Positions 36,801 to 46,375 of a stretch of 64,000 nt of DNA are shown piece after piece (within the stretch, counting starts at the first letter, position 1; each line of letters opens with the position of its first letter). Source of the stretch: Caprella mutica (lineage: Eukaryota > Arthropoda > Malacostraca > Amphipoda > Caprellidae); NCBI GenBank assembly GCA_947561585.1, contig CANNZV010002503.1:1-64000 (forward strand), read 5' to 3'. The notes under the pieces are model-generated. The model did not search any database and was not told where the DNA came from. It saw only the letters and a program-made list of their open reading frames with translations. Both the position numbers and the translations under genes were made by a program.

Positions 36801-39800
36801 GAACTGAAATGGAAGAGCAAATGTTAGTGATTTATATTATTATAGGGAATGGTGGTAAGTTAGTAACAAATGGCAATCTTTATATGATATCATAAATATT
36901 CATTTAGAGGAGAACATAGGCACTAACGATAGAATAGTGTCAAAGATATCAGTGATCTACTTTTAACGATAATTTTTCATTAAAGACCAAAGTTATCAGC
37001 CTCCAACCAATGTTATTATCAGTTATAAACGGTCATCCTCAAAGAGCTACCAGCTACACTCCATATATCTTGGATATAGCATCTAGACTGCAATGAAAAG
37101 CTACAGCTTCCTGGTAGCTCCCATAAAAAGCTACAGCTCCCCGCTAGCTCCAATGAAAAGCTACAGCTCCCTCAGTAGCTCCCATGAAAAGCTACAGCTC
37201 CCTCAGTAGCTCCCATTAAAAGCTACAGCTCCCTCAGTAGCTCCCATGAAAAGCTACAGCTCCCCGCTAGCTCCCATGAAAAGCTACAGCTCCCTCAGTA
37301 GCTCCCATGAAAAGCTACAGCTCTCTCAGTAGCTCCCATGAAAAGCTACAGCTCCCATGAAAAACTACAGCTCCCACTAGCTCCCATGAAAAGCTACAGC
37401 TCCCTCAGTAGCTCCCATGAAAAGCTACAGCTCCCCGGTAGCTCCCATGAAAAGCTACAGCTCCCCGGTAGCTCCCATGAAAAGCTACATCACCCAGCAG
37501 CTCCCAGACTCACCTTTACTATTGGAATACTGCTCCCCCTCGCCCCACTTCATGACCGGGTTGGTGAAGCTGTTGTTGGTCTCATAGGCCGATATGGGAC
37601 TGGTCTTGCTGCCCTTGTAAGATTTTGAGGAGTAGGAACTCTTACTGGGAGTGTAAGGGTTGTAATATATTGATTGATTGACTTTGGTGGTTGAATAAGG
37701 AGAGGAGGGTACCCTAGCAGAGTCATCACAGTTGTTCATGGCACTAGAGTGGAAGGGGGAGGAGTTGGCACTACTCTGACGTGCTAGAGGGGGGTTGTAA
37801 GGACTGTTTTCGTAATTGAATTTATTCACGCGATTCTGTTTGAAAGACTGAGAGTTCTCTGTGTAAGGTTTTTGTGATGGCTCTGAGTAGGGGGGGTAAG
37901 GGGAGGATTTGGGGGCGGGGGAAGAACTGTTCAGGGAGGTGTACTTCAGAGGATTGAAAGGTTGGTAGGCTACTTTGCTGGGGTTATTGGGTGAGGAGGC
38001 TGTCCTGTGATTGATTGATGGGGAGCTACCCTTCGAAACTTGGAGATCCTGAAAAATAATAACAATGGCAGTAAGCTAAATATGCAGTGACAATTCTAAT
38101 TGCAAAGATAAATAAATACAAGTTAGGTTTAATATATAGCTAATAATTATAATTATATTGTTTTTCATATATAACCGAAGATGTGAAACTGACCGCTAAT
38201 TCGTAACTTACCCTACATACTTACCAATGGCGGACACTGTATATCAGACATTACTTATTTACTAGCCTCTAAATAAGAGGTTTAGACGGTTCATGTACTC
38301 ACAGGTGTGAACTGCTTAGAGGAGTAGGAGCTGCCCTCTGGAGTACTGGAGCGCCCTCTGATTGACAGACTGGAGTTGACACTGGCGGTTATTTCCTCCA
38401 CAGAACGATCCCCCTTAGCCTCCACTTTGTGGGAGGGAGTAGGGGGAGGCAGGGAGGCTGAGTGGGAGGTCACTCGGGGGTTACTACCAGAGTTGTTGAT
38501 GAAGCGTGATGACAGTCTGCTCCTGTGGGGGGAACTCCTGACTCTCTCTGCAGAGGTTGCCTCTGTGGGGGTGGAGCTAACCATCACCTGGGGGGTGGGG
38601 AGAGAAAATAAATATAGCAGAGCATCGACAGTTCGTCAAAACTTTCTTAAATATAGGTTTTGAAACAGATCTGTATTTTGACTTTAATGTGACTTTAGTA
38701 TCGTACTATGTTTCATTTGGTTTCATTAAAATTTACCTTTCAATAAAAAAGATCGTTCATTGATTAAAAACAATAGTAAGTGAGAAAAAAATAACAAACT
38801 ATTAATCACAACGCTGTGACTTACGAAATAGAGTAAATTAATAATTAACAGTAGCTACTTTTAAAACTATCAAAATAGCATCCATTGTGTCAAAGATTAA
38901 AATGGAGAATTAACGTTTGAGGAAATTAAGAAGAAACCTTATGAAATTGTACCTACTGAGGTATAAACCACCACCACACACCTCTTCAAACCACGCGGCC
39001 ACATTGACTGTCTCCTTCTCGTACTGCTTGATGAAGGGATACTCCAGGAGTTTCTTGTACTTAGGTCTGAGTTTGTAGTCCTTCACCAGACAGTCCTTTA
39101 CGAACTGTCTGAACTGAGGACTGAACTCCAGTGACTCTGGCAGGGAAGGAGGGTCATTGTCAAGCACCTTCGTCAGCACCTGAAGAGGAAAACTGGAAGT
39201 TAGACTTTTGATATTTAGTGTAACTAGCTATAAAAATTCATGACTACCTTCTTAAATCACAGTGTAGATTAGATAATTAAAAGTATACTATCTATACATT
39301 AAGAGGTTTAACCCAGGAGCAACCAACGGGCCTCAGAGGCCTGGATAGGTTAGAAATATTGATGCACAATTTAAAAACTAATTGACTTCAGTTGTTGCAA
39401 CTCCGTGACTTTCATGGTCTATGACTTATTTATTCATAGTTGGTGAAAATAATGATTGTTTTATTTCATTTTTGATCAGGTCGCAACTTGGCAAATATTT
39501 CAGCAAAGCTCCAGATTTATGCATGGTAATAAAACATTATAAAACTAAATATGTTGCATTATTTTCAATGATTTCACATAAATACATCTTAAACTATAAA
39601 AAATACTCCGTATTCCCAGCTACTAGAACAAACCAACTAAAACTATAATAGAGTAGTTTATGTTACGACCGTTACATAATTTCTTACATTTCTTATTTAT
39701 TAATATAGATAGCTATACCAAGTTTGATGGAACTCACAAACGATGAAAGTAATCACCCACTGTAACACATTCTATTGGAACTGGTCAGTGTACCTATTCA

Positions 39801-42015
39801 TAACTAACAAAAAGGGTACAAAATTTCACTGCAATTTGATTGCAGTGAATTAGTTACTTTAACCGTTTAACTTACCTCGAAATCAGTTTTGCAGTCTCTG
39901 TAGGGGAAGTAGCCAGTAGCCAACTCCACCAAAGTGATGCCAAGACTCCACACATCAGCTCTGATGTCATAGTCTGGGTTACGGGGATCTGGGGGGTCTA
40001 TTCGCTCGGGCTGAAACAAAAGAACATTACACATAGGGAATAATTAACAAACTTAAAAAGATGCAGATGTTATCCTAATTTATTTCAAACATTCACCTTG
40101 GAAGTAGGTAGAGCAAAATGATCACCAATAGCTACTTGGATGTATATTATTTTACCTAAATCGTAAATAAACTCCTACCAGAAATGAAAAACAATTAGCT
40201 AAACTAAAATAAGTTATTTAAATATATTTTCATCTTCCATTATTTTTATGTGATATGACAACTATAAATTAATGATTGCGTTTTACTCACAGCCATATAC
40301 GCCGCACAGCCTGCACTCCTAGTGTTAGCCTTAGAGTCTACCAGTCTACCCGATATTCCAAAGTCGCACAGTTTTATATTGCCCATTTCATCTAATAGAA
40401 TATTACTAGGTTTCACATCTCTGTGGATAACGCCGTGATTCTCCTTTAAATAGTGCAGGGCTTTCACAGTCTGAAACAAAAAATAAAAGGTTCATTTCCA
40501 TAGCAAATAGATTTGAGGAAAAACTTTACTGTTTTTGATATGATGTTATTTGTATTGGAAAAAATGGAAGGTGGTTCCGTGAACTTGAAACCAAATTGAA
40601 TAAATTAGAGGTTGACTTTTCTTAGGTTAAAAAACAGAGTAAACAATAACAATGGTATAAATTACTTATTTTCGGAACACAATAGTGAATGTATCCAAAA
40701 TGTCACATTTTATCAGTTATCTATGACATTATTATTTATCAAATGATAAAGCTACTCCAATGTAGCTATTACAGAGTAGCTAGCTACACCCTCAACTAAT
40801 AAAGCACTCACTGCTACACTTATTTTGCCTAATATTTTCTCTGGGAGTGCCTTGCGGTTCCTCTTCAGTAGTTTATCAAGGCAGGTGGCCATGAGTTCCA
40901 TGCAAATCCACACATGATTGTCAGACACAAAGCAGCCAAGGCACTGTACAATGTATGGGCAGTCGTGACTCTTCAGTACCACCTCCAGGTCAAAGAAAAC
41001 TCTCTTAGTCTCCTCCAGATTACCAGAACGATTCATTTGCTGTGGAAAGACAATTGATCATTAGTTACTAAATTGATAGCTACAAAAGTAAAATTTCATT
41101 AGCTAATTAATAATATCTGTGCCAATTGGTACTTTTATAAACCTGAAATTTTGTGCATTAGAGTTACCAAGATTCACAATTTGTAATTTAAAATATTCAA
41201 ACTATACTTACTTTGACAGCTATGACTTTATTGGAAGGTTTATGGAGCATCTTGACTACATTTCCTGAAGTGCCGCTACCCAGCTCGGCTATATACTTCA
41301 AATCTTCATTGCTACTTGTGTGTTTCTGAAACAAAATATTTATAAATTTATAACAGTAGAGTTTAACTCTTCAAGTATCAGAAAATTCATATATCTAGAT
41401 GTGAACTAGCAGCATTTTTATACTGAATATAAAATAACTAATGGTACATATAACAGAAGTTGAATTGAATTGAAGTAGGTAGATATTAAGTTAGAAAGAA
41501 ATGTGAATAGAACTTTACAACTCAATTGGTTAGCTTGCAAGACATTCAAATTATACAGAATAGTAAGAACTCTATGTACATCTTTGTTACTTTGTTAATC
41601 TTAAGAAAAGTTAACCCAGTTGGAAGGGAACTTTATTATGCTACTTACAGGTATAGCAGAGATTAATAATTGAATGGAACTATTATGCTTAGTGCATGAG
41701 GAGCTCAATAATTACTATTCTAACAAATATCTTTTGAAATAAGTGAGAAAATTTCTGATTTCAAATTGTAAACATTAAATTATAAATCCATAAATAGAAA
41801 TATAGTTCAACTGAGAGAGACGAGACACACCTTGCCGTCAATAGTGAGGATGCCATTCTTCAAGGCAATCTGTTTCATATGCGCCTTCAGTTCCGGTGAA
41901 TCCTGAGGTCTGGGCTGAGGAATGAACAATAGGGGTTGAATGCGAGGACGGGGCTCTCTGGGTCTGGCACTAATGGTGTTAGGTCTGCCTGTACTGACAG
42001 CCTCAGCTAGAGATG
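27730..42015 (-). CDS. hep: MAP kinase kinase 7 (hemipterous), 13 exons, 5' end missing
   Basis: Dual-specificity kinase that activates JNK in the cytoplasm by phosphorylating Thr and Tyr of its activation loop. Joined exons (minus strand): 42015-41831, 41325-41212, 41039-40812, 40470-40291, 40010-39876, 39179-38982, 38587-38303, 38048-37514, 36803-36710, 35614-35405, 33814-33698, 31113-31000, 27823-27730. They give 828 codons and TGA, with AG/GT sites and matching phases throughout. Seen residues: docking-like RPRIQPLLF (22-30), glycine loop GSGTSGNV (16-23 of exon 2), AVK lysine 99, HRD 191-193, DFG 211-213, SKANT 221-225 (the two activating sites of the MKK7 family), APE 235-237, and a DVD-like region to about 346. 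Wording such as [11 protein letters not shown] and GRLVDSK is diagnostic for MKK7 rather than MKK4. A Ser/Tyr/Pro-rich tail of about 480 residues follows, as in insect Hep and unlike vertebrate MKK7. The initiator exon was not found. Confidence 0.95.
27824..30999 (-). other. hep intron, unassigned GC-richer sequence
   Basis: 3.2 kb. GC content from about 28200 to 30950 looks higher than in the other introns, and chance frames of 82 and 110 codons overlap at 28302-28799 on opposite strands. I recognise no domain, tandem array or TIR pair. An old transposon fragment or an alternative exon cannot be excluded. Confidence 0.45.
31000..31113 (-). CDS. hep: hep tail exon F, symmetric phase 2-2
   Basis: 114 bp. 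Encodes [20 protein letters not shown] and then [19 protein letters not shown]. Acceptor cccag, donor gtgagt. Confidence 0.87.
31688..31763. repeat. 30-bp GC-rich tandem repeat with inverted partner at 32697-32724
   Basis: Two and a half copies of gactattccccgtcagg then attttccccgccg. The inverse, ggcggggaaaagtccgcagg, lies about 1 kb away next to a 17-base G run (32673-32689). The pair may be the ends of an older element nested inside the hAT-like one. Confidence 0.7.
32935..33285 (+). repeat. Family S element, near full length, nested in the hAT-like element
   Basis: Starts taggggtttaacgtctgctt and ends around aagtagcgttaaaaaatg. Matches 4165-4528 in reverse over its whole length. Its position inside the hAT-like element means either it inserted later or it was carried along. 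Confidence 0.82.
33440..33605. repeat. 20-bp subterminal array of the hAT-like element
   Basis: About eight copies of aaatgtatttgcatattggt with atttgcat and atatgcat variants. The minus-strand frames across it, rich in Ile, Cys and Tyr, are artefacts. Confidence 0.85.
33698..33814 (-). CDS. hep: hep tail exon E, symmetric phase 2-2
   Basis: 117 bp. Encodes [20 protein letters not shown] then an Arg/Ser-rich end ([12 protein letters not shown]). Acceptor gacag, donor gtaagt. A hAT-like element begins 15 bp past the donor hexamer. Confidence 0.87.
34727..34936. mobile_element. MITE-A copy with a 48-bp palindromic core
   Basis: The left end is tagggtaactttctagtttt and the right end the inverted gttcgattacccaagataag. 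At 34808-34855 two perfectly complementary 23-bp arms (each ending in ggtatcatggatac or its complement) are separated by TT. It lies in the intron between tail exons E and D of hep. Confidence 0.82.
35405..35614 (-). CDS. hep: hep tail exon D, symmetric phase 2-2
   Basis: 210 bp. Encodes [20 protein letters not shown] at its start, then [20 protein letters not shown] and further Ser/Tyr-rich sequence to STHR. Length is a multiple of three and both flanking introns are phase 2, so skipping would keep the frame. Acceptor gtcag, donor gtacgt. Confidence 0.85.
35640..36015. repeat. About 42-bp degenerate minisatellite in a hep intron
   Basis: Eight or so units with gtcattttctaatggcaata and gtgtcgtaaggggtcaaata. 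Copies nearest the left are badly diverged and those near 35880-36000 nearly identical, a gradient expected if the array grows at its right side. Confidence 0.85.
36710..36803 (-). CDS. hep: hep tail exon C
   Basis: 94 bp, phase 1 in and 2 out. Encodes [11 protein letters not shown] then a Ser run and [12 protein letters not shown] run of Ser followed by a Pro/Arg motif suggests a linear phosphorylation or SH3/WW-type motif; that is inference. Confidence 0.83.
37083..37500. repeat. 31-bp minisatellite beside a hep splice donor
   Basis: About 13 copies of tagctcccatgaaaagctac then agctccctcag, with a ccccg variant. The array ends about 8 bp from the donor hexamer of hep tail exon B (37508-37513). 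Confidence 0.93.
37514..38048 (-). CDS. hep: hep tail exon B, the largest exon
   Basis: 535 bp, phase 0 in and phase 1 out, residues 442-619. Starts [11 protein letters not shown] and is rich in Ser, Pro, Tyr and Asn (for example [15 protein letters not shown] and [16 protein letters not shown]), so probably disordered. Its donor gtgagt is followed within 20 bp by a 31-bp minisatellite in the intron. Confidence 0.9.
38123..38215. mobile_element. MITE-A partial copy in a hep intron
   Basis: The right end is intact: cattatataaccgaag-like arm, then gctaattcgtaacttaccct. The left end is degraded (agttaggtttaa). Confidence 0.65.
38303..38587 (-). CDS. hep: hep tail exon A
   Basis: 285 bp, phase 0, residues 347-441. 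Ser/Thr/Pro/Arg-rich, low structure; contains [12 protein letters not shown] and ends KQFTP. Acceptor after a C-rich tract, donor gtgagt. No known domain. Confidence 0.88.
38982..39179 (-). CDS. hep: hep exon: end of kinase domain and DVD region
   Basis: 198 bp, phase 0, residues 281-346. [15 protein letters not shown] through [16 protein letters not shown] to VNVAAWFEE. The last residues continue into VMVSS of the next exon, in line with the WFKDVM block of MKK7, which supports the gtgtgt donor. Read-through of that donor would add about 22 codons and a stop near 38910. Confidence 0.93.
39876..40010 (-). CDS. hep: hep exon: subdomains VIII-X
   Basis: 135 bp, phase 0, residues 236-280. Begins [20 protein letters not shown], includes [14 protein letters not shown] and ends YRDCKTDFE. 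Acceptor tttcag, donor gtaagt. Confidence 0.96.
40291..40470 (-). CDS. hep: hep exon: catalytic loop and activation loop
   Basis: 180 bp, phase 0, residues 176-235. Contains [33 protein letters not shown] and [10 protein letters not shown], so the HRD, DFG and both activating phosphosites are intact. Acceptor tttcag, donor gtgagt. Confidence 0.97.
40812..41039 (-). CDS. hep: hep exon: N-lobe to hinge
   Basis: 228 bp, phase 0, residues 100-175. Begins QMNRSGN, contains [16 protein letters not shown] and the hinge MELMATC, and ends ILGKISVA. These are highly conserved MKK7 blocks. Donor gtgagt. Confidence 0.96.
41212..41325 (-). CDS. hep: hep exon: glycine-rich loop and catalytic lysine
   Basis: 114 bp, phase 0 at both ends, residues 62-99. 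Encodes [16 protein letters not shown] (ATP loop) and ends exactly at the AVK lysine. Acceptor tttcag, donor gtaagt. Confidence 0.95.
41831..42015 (-). CDS. hep: hep exon 1 of the visible set: docking region
   Basis: 185 bp; the first two bases complete a codon begun upstream. It encodes residues 1-61 of the visible protein: a basic/Pro-rich stretch with [11 protein letters not shown], similar in position to a JNK-docking D-site of MKK7, then [18 protein letters not shown], which aligns with the linker before the kinase domain. Acceptor ttcag, donor gtgtgt. Confidence 0.9.
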
Positions 42016-42177
42016 CTGAAACACAAGAGAAAAAATTACTATCATACTTAGCTCTTTATATTCTTTTCAAGGGTAATTTCACAGCAAAATTTATATAATT
42101 ATATAGGATGGCAACATAGGAAATAATTCAAGAATTAACACAGCAACAACATCCTGACTGAAAAAAACAGCCAACAA
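42016..42177. other. Sequence upstream of the first visible hep exon
   Basis: Start of the intron 5' of the hep exon at 41831-42015. No preceding exon could be recognised here or further right in the window. Confidence 0.5.
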
Positions 42178-42345
42178 TTTCCACTAAATTAGCTGACCAC
42201 CAACATTTTCCCATTTGGCCACCAAAAATTGATGGTAACATAGGAATAAATAGCAAAAATCCAATGACTTCGCTAGAATATTATTTTTGAAGGGGGAAAA
42301 ATTTCACCGACATATTAGTAGAACTTACCATGAAATACAGACTGG
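42178..42345 (-). mobile_element. MITE-B copy, truncated
   Basis: Ends with the terminus aaatacagactgg and carries ttgatggtaacataggaata and aaatttcaccgacat, matching in reverse the copies at 62615 and 62951. Confidence 0.7.
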
Positions 42346-42639
42346 CATTTCTGATGCACGTGCATCTCTTGAGACTTATGAGTGATTTACACGTCATTTA
42401 CAAGTTTTTCAACGTATTTCACCACACTCAAAAGTCATCAGTTTGCAGGTAACTTTGTCCATACTTTAAAACATGGATTAGGACGTTTCGACTTGAAAAA
42501 CTAAGACTTCAGAGTCCTATATTTCAGAGGCTGTTAAACTGTAAGCCAATTTAAGAGTGAAATTTCATGAAAATTCTGAATTATGGCCCATGTGTCATAG
42601 TGTGACAGGGAAGTCACCAGTTTGATGAGAAAATGTTAA

Positions 42640-42965
42640 ATGGAACTAGTTCGCCACTCTGCATAAGGAGTCTCCCGAGTCTCAGAGAATACAGATTTCA
42701 ATTTGAGAGAGAGTTACTCTCTGACTCTCTGTAGCAGTTTCAGAATCTCATGCAGCTAAATTAATGGTAACATAGGAATTGATTCAATGATCTGCCGCAG
42801 CTAAAAGAATGGTAAAAACAAGTTTGCAGAAATTGGTGAAGTGTTCATAGAGATTTCTTATTCTGTTCACAGTAAAATGAATGTTAATTATACTATAGGG
42901 ATTAATTCAGAAGTGTTCATAGAGAATATCCTAAATATCTCCCATATTATTATTCTGCAGACAGT
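42640..42965. repeat. MITE-C-like fragments
   Basis: Contains gagagagttactctctgact, gcagctaaattaatggtaac and ending ttctgcagaca, words shared with the elements at 61892-62102 and 63551-63809, but scrambled by deletions. Confidence 0.6.
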
Positions 42966-43122
42966 AAAATCATCATTATGTTTCATGCTTGATTTATGTG
43001 CATCCTTTGTGGCTATTTTATTAGTGATTTAACAATTAACTACAGTTTTTTTCAATTTATTTCAACAGTATCTAGAAGCTGAGCGACCCACCACATTACT
43101 GCACACCAAAATATGACCCATC

Positions 43123-43362
43123 ACAGCCTGTTTGAATTTGGTGCACAAAATCCAACTGACCGTTTCAAAAAGTTGAAAGAAATCCACAACAATCTTCAAT
43201 AATTTAGCTGATCTACCAACATTTTCCTAATTGAACCATAGTAAATTAATGGTAACATAGGAATAAATAGCTAAAAATCCACTGACTTTGCAAGAATTTT
43301 AGTTTCAAGAGGGAAAAATTCCACCAACATGTCAGTGGAATTTACCATAAATACAGACTGGC
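43123..43362 (-). mobile_element. MITE-B copy, near full length
   Basis: Begins cagcctgtttgaatttggtg and ends ttaccataaatacagactgg, so the two termini (CAGTCTGTATTT type) are inverted. The middle carries aatggtaacataggaata and ccaacatgtcagtggaattt. About 240 bp, non-coding. Confidence 0.78.
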
Positions 43363-43669
43363 ACAGACCACACTACATTCTATCAAATGGTCTTAACATA
43401 AATGGCTGTTATGTAGTTTGTTGTATCAGCTTGTTTACACACTTCATGCTTGTTTAATGATCTGGTAGGAGCCTAGGAGGGTTAAACATTGGATTCAGCC
43501 TTGATGTACTGTCAGTCAAAAGTTTGATAGAACAGTTCACTCCATTTATAATAAATCTTCATTTAAATTACCTACTTGGTAGAATGTATAGTGGAGCGCC
43601 GTACTATTATGCGTCTCTCAGCTTTTAGATACGTATCACGGTCACTATCACCCAGTCTGAAGAAACTGG

Positions 43670-43800
43670 TAAAGTGTTCGTAGAGATCTCTTATTCTGCT
43701 TGTAGCACAAAACTAATGTAAATATAGGAATATATTCAAAATTGTTCAGAAGGAATATCCCAAATATCTCCCATATTCTGCAGACTGGCGTATCACTTAT
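43670..43800. repeat. MITE-C-like fragment
   Basis: Contains aactggtaaagtgttcgtag, atatctcccatattctgcag and a gactggcg edge, in common with other MITE-C material. Confidence 0.55.
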
Positions 43801-43898
43801 TTCACTCCTCAAAAGTCACCAGTATATTGGAGAAGTAAGAAAGCAAGGACAAACAATAAAGCATGTCCAAACTAGCCATTTTAATTGCAAGTTTGTGA

Positions 43899-44035
43899 CC
43901 AGTCTGTATTTGGTGCACAAAATTCCACTGACTTTTTCAAAAAGCTGAAAAAATCCACCATAAATTTCCAATAATTAGACTGATCTAGTATCCACCAACA
44001 TTTTCCCACTTTATCCACTGAAAATTTAATTTTCC
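43899..44035 (-). mobile_element. MITE-B copy, truncated
   Basis: Starts ccagtctgtatttggtgcac and runs through ccactgactttttcaaaaag to the ccaccaacattttcccac block, then breaks off. Confidence 0.7.
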
Positions 44036-44090
44036 AGTCTGCAGAAACTGGTAAAGTGTTCTTAGATATGTCTGATGTCTTATTCTGTTC

Positions 44091-44230
44091 TAGAGATGCA
44101 CCGATACTCTCGGTATTGGATAAAGTATCTGATAGTATCGGTATTTTTATGAGTATCTTGTAATTGGTATCGGATCCCAAAAAATGTTTCAAATATTACT
44201 GATACCAATCATTTTTTTCAAGTTTGGTAG
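44091..44230 (+). mobile_element. Single hAT-type terminus (tagagatgcaccgatac)
   Basis: tagagatgcaccgatactct resembles the TAGRGATGCACCGATAC terminus of a widespread hAT group, and is followed by tatcggta repeats typical of its subterminal region. The matching right end was not found, so it is a remnant or a solo end. Confidence 0.55.
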
Positions 44231-44369
44231 TATATATATAGTGGTATTAGTTTTCAATTGAACATTAACAGCATATATCTATGTTCATCCGATATACGAT
44301 TGGAAGATATCAAGATAAGATTTAAATAATACTTTCGTACCTGAATTAGGTACAATTTATTCATTTATA

Positions 44370-44556
44370 GTTTCATTATGATACCTACTTCGATAGTTTC
44401 ACTATGATACCTACTTCGATAGTTTCACTATGATACCTACTTCGATAGTTTCACTATAATACCTACTTCGATAGTTTCACTATGATACCTACTTCGATAG
44501 TTTCATTATGATACCTACTTCGATAGTTTCATTATGATACCTACTTCGATAGTTTC
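44370..44556. repeat. 26-bp minisatellite, first block
   Basis: Seven to eight copies of gatacctacttcgatagttt then cattat or cactat. The same array resumes at 45173 and 45768 after two insertions. Confidence 0.95.
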
Positions 44557-45172
44557 TTTATTTTACCAGGCGGCTAACCTAGCCGTTCAGAGCTGTTACA
44601 ATCGTGTTAGCTTCTAGTGTAGATTTAGAAACGAGGGAGAGTACACGTGTGTGCGTTGCTCTCAGACCTGACTGAGTAAGTTGAGTAACGATTCTCATTA
44701 GCACAACAGCTGATGTTAACTTACACATTATTCTTCAAAATACTTTAGGTATCTGATCATTTTGCTCAATAATTTTCTCATCTATGGACATTTAACTGAT
44801 GTAAGAAGATTAATTGATGAATATTTAGGCAACAGATGCAATGTTAATGACTTAAATAAGCGTTTGGTGGAGCACGTGCTACATGCGTGCACCCTCCCTT
44901 GTTTCTCAAACGTCACTGGCCTTCCTGGCCGTGTGCGAATGCTCCCTGAACTGTCAGTCTGTTGCTAGGGTGACGTCATATGTGTGCTGTGACGTCACCA
45001 CACGACACAGCGGAACAACAACAAGACGCCAAGGAAGCCGTTTTGACTGAAGCGAAGAGAGACAAGGAAGCTCACTTGACTAATTGCTAACAACAAGGTG
45101 TTAACACGATGGTTCGCTTATACGTTGTTGGTTTAGCCGTTACACCGCTTCCTTAGTACTATAACTTCCTTG
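44557..45172. other. 616-bp insert in the 26-bp array, with paired CRE motifs
   Basis: GC-richer unique sequence that splits the array. It contains two exact TGACGTCA palindromes at 44971-44978 and 44990-44997. A 68-codon frame (44762-44968) has no recognised domain. No TIR pair is seen. It may be a transposon lacking clear ends, or unique DNA on both sides of which the repeat was copied. Confidence 0.5.
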
Positions 45173-45318
45173 TATGATACCTACTTCGATAGTTTCATTA
45201 TGATACCTACTTCGATAGTTTCATTATGATACCTACTTCGATAGTTTCATTAAGATACCTACTTAGATAGTTTCATTATGATACCTACTTAGATAGTTTC
45301 ATTAGGATATCCACTTAG
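45173..45318. repeat. 26-bp minisatellite, second block
   Basis: Five to six copies of the same gatacctacttcgatagttt unit, drifting to cttagat before the TIR element. Confidence 0.93.
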
Positions 45319-45767
45319 CAAGGTTCATAGACTATAACAAGTTAAACGAATAGAAATAGTACACAATGTTACTAAGAGCTGAGTCTACAAATTCTTTTTA
45401 TGAAAACCTTTTCTTTACCATTCGATAGATTATTAAATTCTAAAGAATTGTATTCTGACTCACACCCAAGTTTAATCTATCGTTTAAGAGATATTCAAGA
45501 AGAAAGACAAAAATTGTTCATTCCATTGCTAATTGTCGTCGTGAATAGCAATTAGTTTTTGTTGGTTTTGCAGTGATAATAACCATTTCATTAAAATATT
45601 TTTTATATCATTCGATAGATTATTAAATTCTAAAGAATTCTAGTCTGACTCACACACAAGTTTAATCTACCGTTCAAGAGATATTCAAGAAGGAAGACTG
45701 AAAATGTTTTTTTCTCAATGGCAATTTTTCCCCCATTCATTTAACCTGTTCCAGTCTATGAACCTTG
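45319..45767. mobile_element. 449-bp TIR transposon inserted in the minisatellite
   Basis: The left end caaggttcatagactataac and the right end, reversed, caaggttcatagactggaac pair over about 32 bp. The flanks are ccacttag (45311-45318) and cctacttag (45768-45776), an imperfect candidate for a target duplication of about eight bases. Inside, a block with attcgatagattattaaatt is directly repeated twice, about 185 bp apart. Non-coding. Confidence 0.82.
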
Positions 45768-46375
45768 CCTACTTAGATAGTTTCATTAAGATACCTACTT
45801 CGATAGGTACACTGTGCTACCTATTTCAATAGGTACACTGTGCTACCTACTTCGATAGTTACACTGTGCTACCTACTTCGATAGTTACACTGTGCTACCT
45901 ACTTCAATAGTTACACTGTGCTGCCTACTTCAATAGTTACACTGTGCTACCTACTTCAATAGTTACACTGTGCTACCTACTTCAATAGTTACACTGTGCT
46001 ACCTACTTCAATAGTTACACTGTGCTACCTACTTCAATAGTTACACTGTGCTACCTACTTCAATAGTTACACTGTGCTACCTACTTCAATAGTTACACTG
46101 TGCTACCTACTTCAATAGTTACACTGTGCTACCTACTTCAATAGTTACACTGTGCTACCTACTTCAATAGTTACACTGTGCTACCTACTTCGATAGTTAC
46201 ACTGTGCTACCTACTTCGATAGTTACACTGTGCTACCTACTTCGATAGTTACACTGTGCTACCTACTTCAATAGTTACACTGTGCTACCTACTTCAATAG
46301 TTACACTGTGCTACCTACTTCGATAGTTACACTGTGCTACCTACTTCAATAGTTACACTGCCCTACTTTGATAGG
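45768..46375. repeat. 26-bp minisatellite, third block, ttacactgtgct variant
   Basis: About 22 copies of acctacttcaatagttaca then ctgtgct. The two base variants tcgatag and tcaatag come in runs, so blocks were copied together. Confidence 0.95.

Noticed and set aside
37338..37628. 96-codon plus-strand ORF across the 31-bp repeat and hep exon B
   Set aside because: It is antisense to a well-supported hep exon and begins in a tandem repeat.
40246..41036. MKK4 (SEK1) or Ste20-type kinase instead of MKK7
   Set aside because: [18 protein letters not shown] and the SKANT activation loop match MKK7; MKK4 and Ste20 kinases differ at these blocks.
44762..44968. 68-codon ORF in the CRE-bearing insert
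   Set aside because: Short, no recognised features, no splice evidence linking it to hep.
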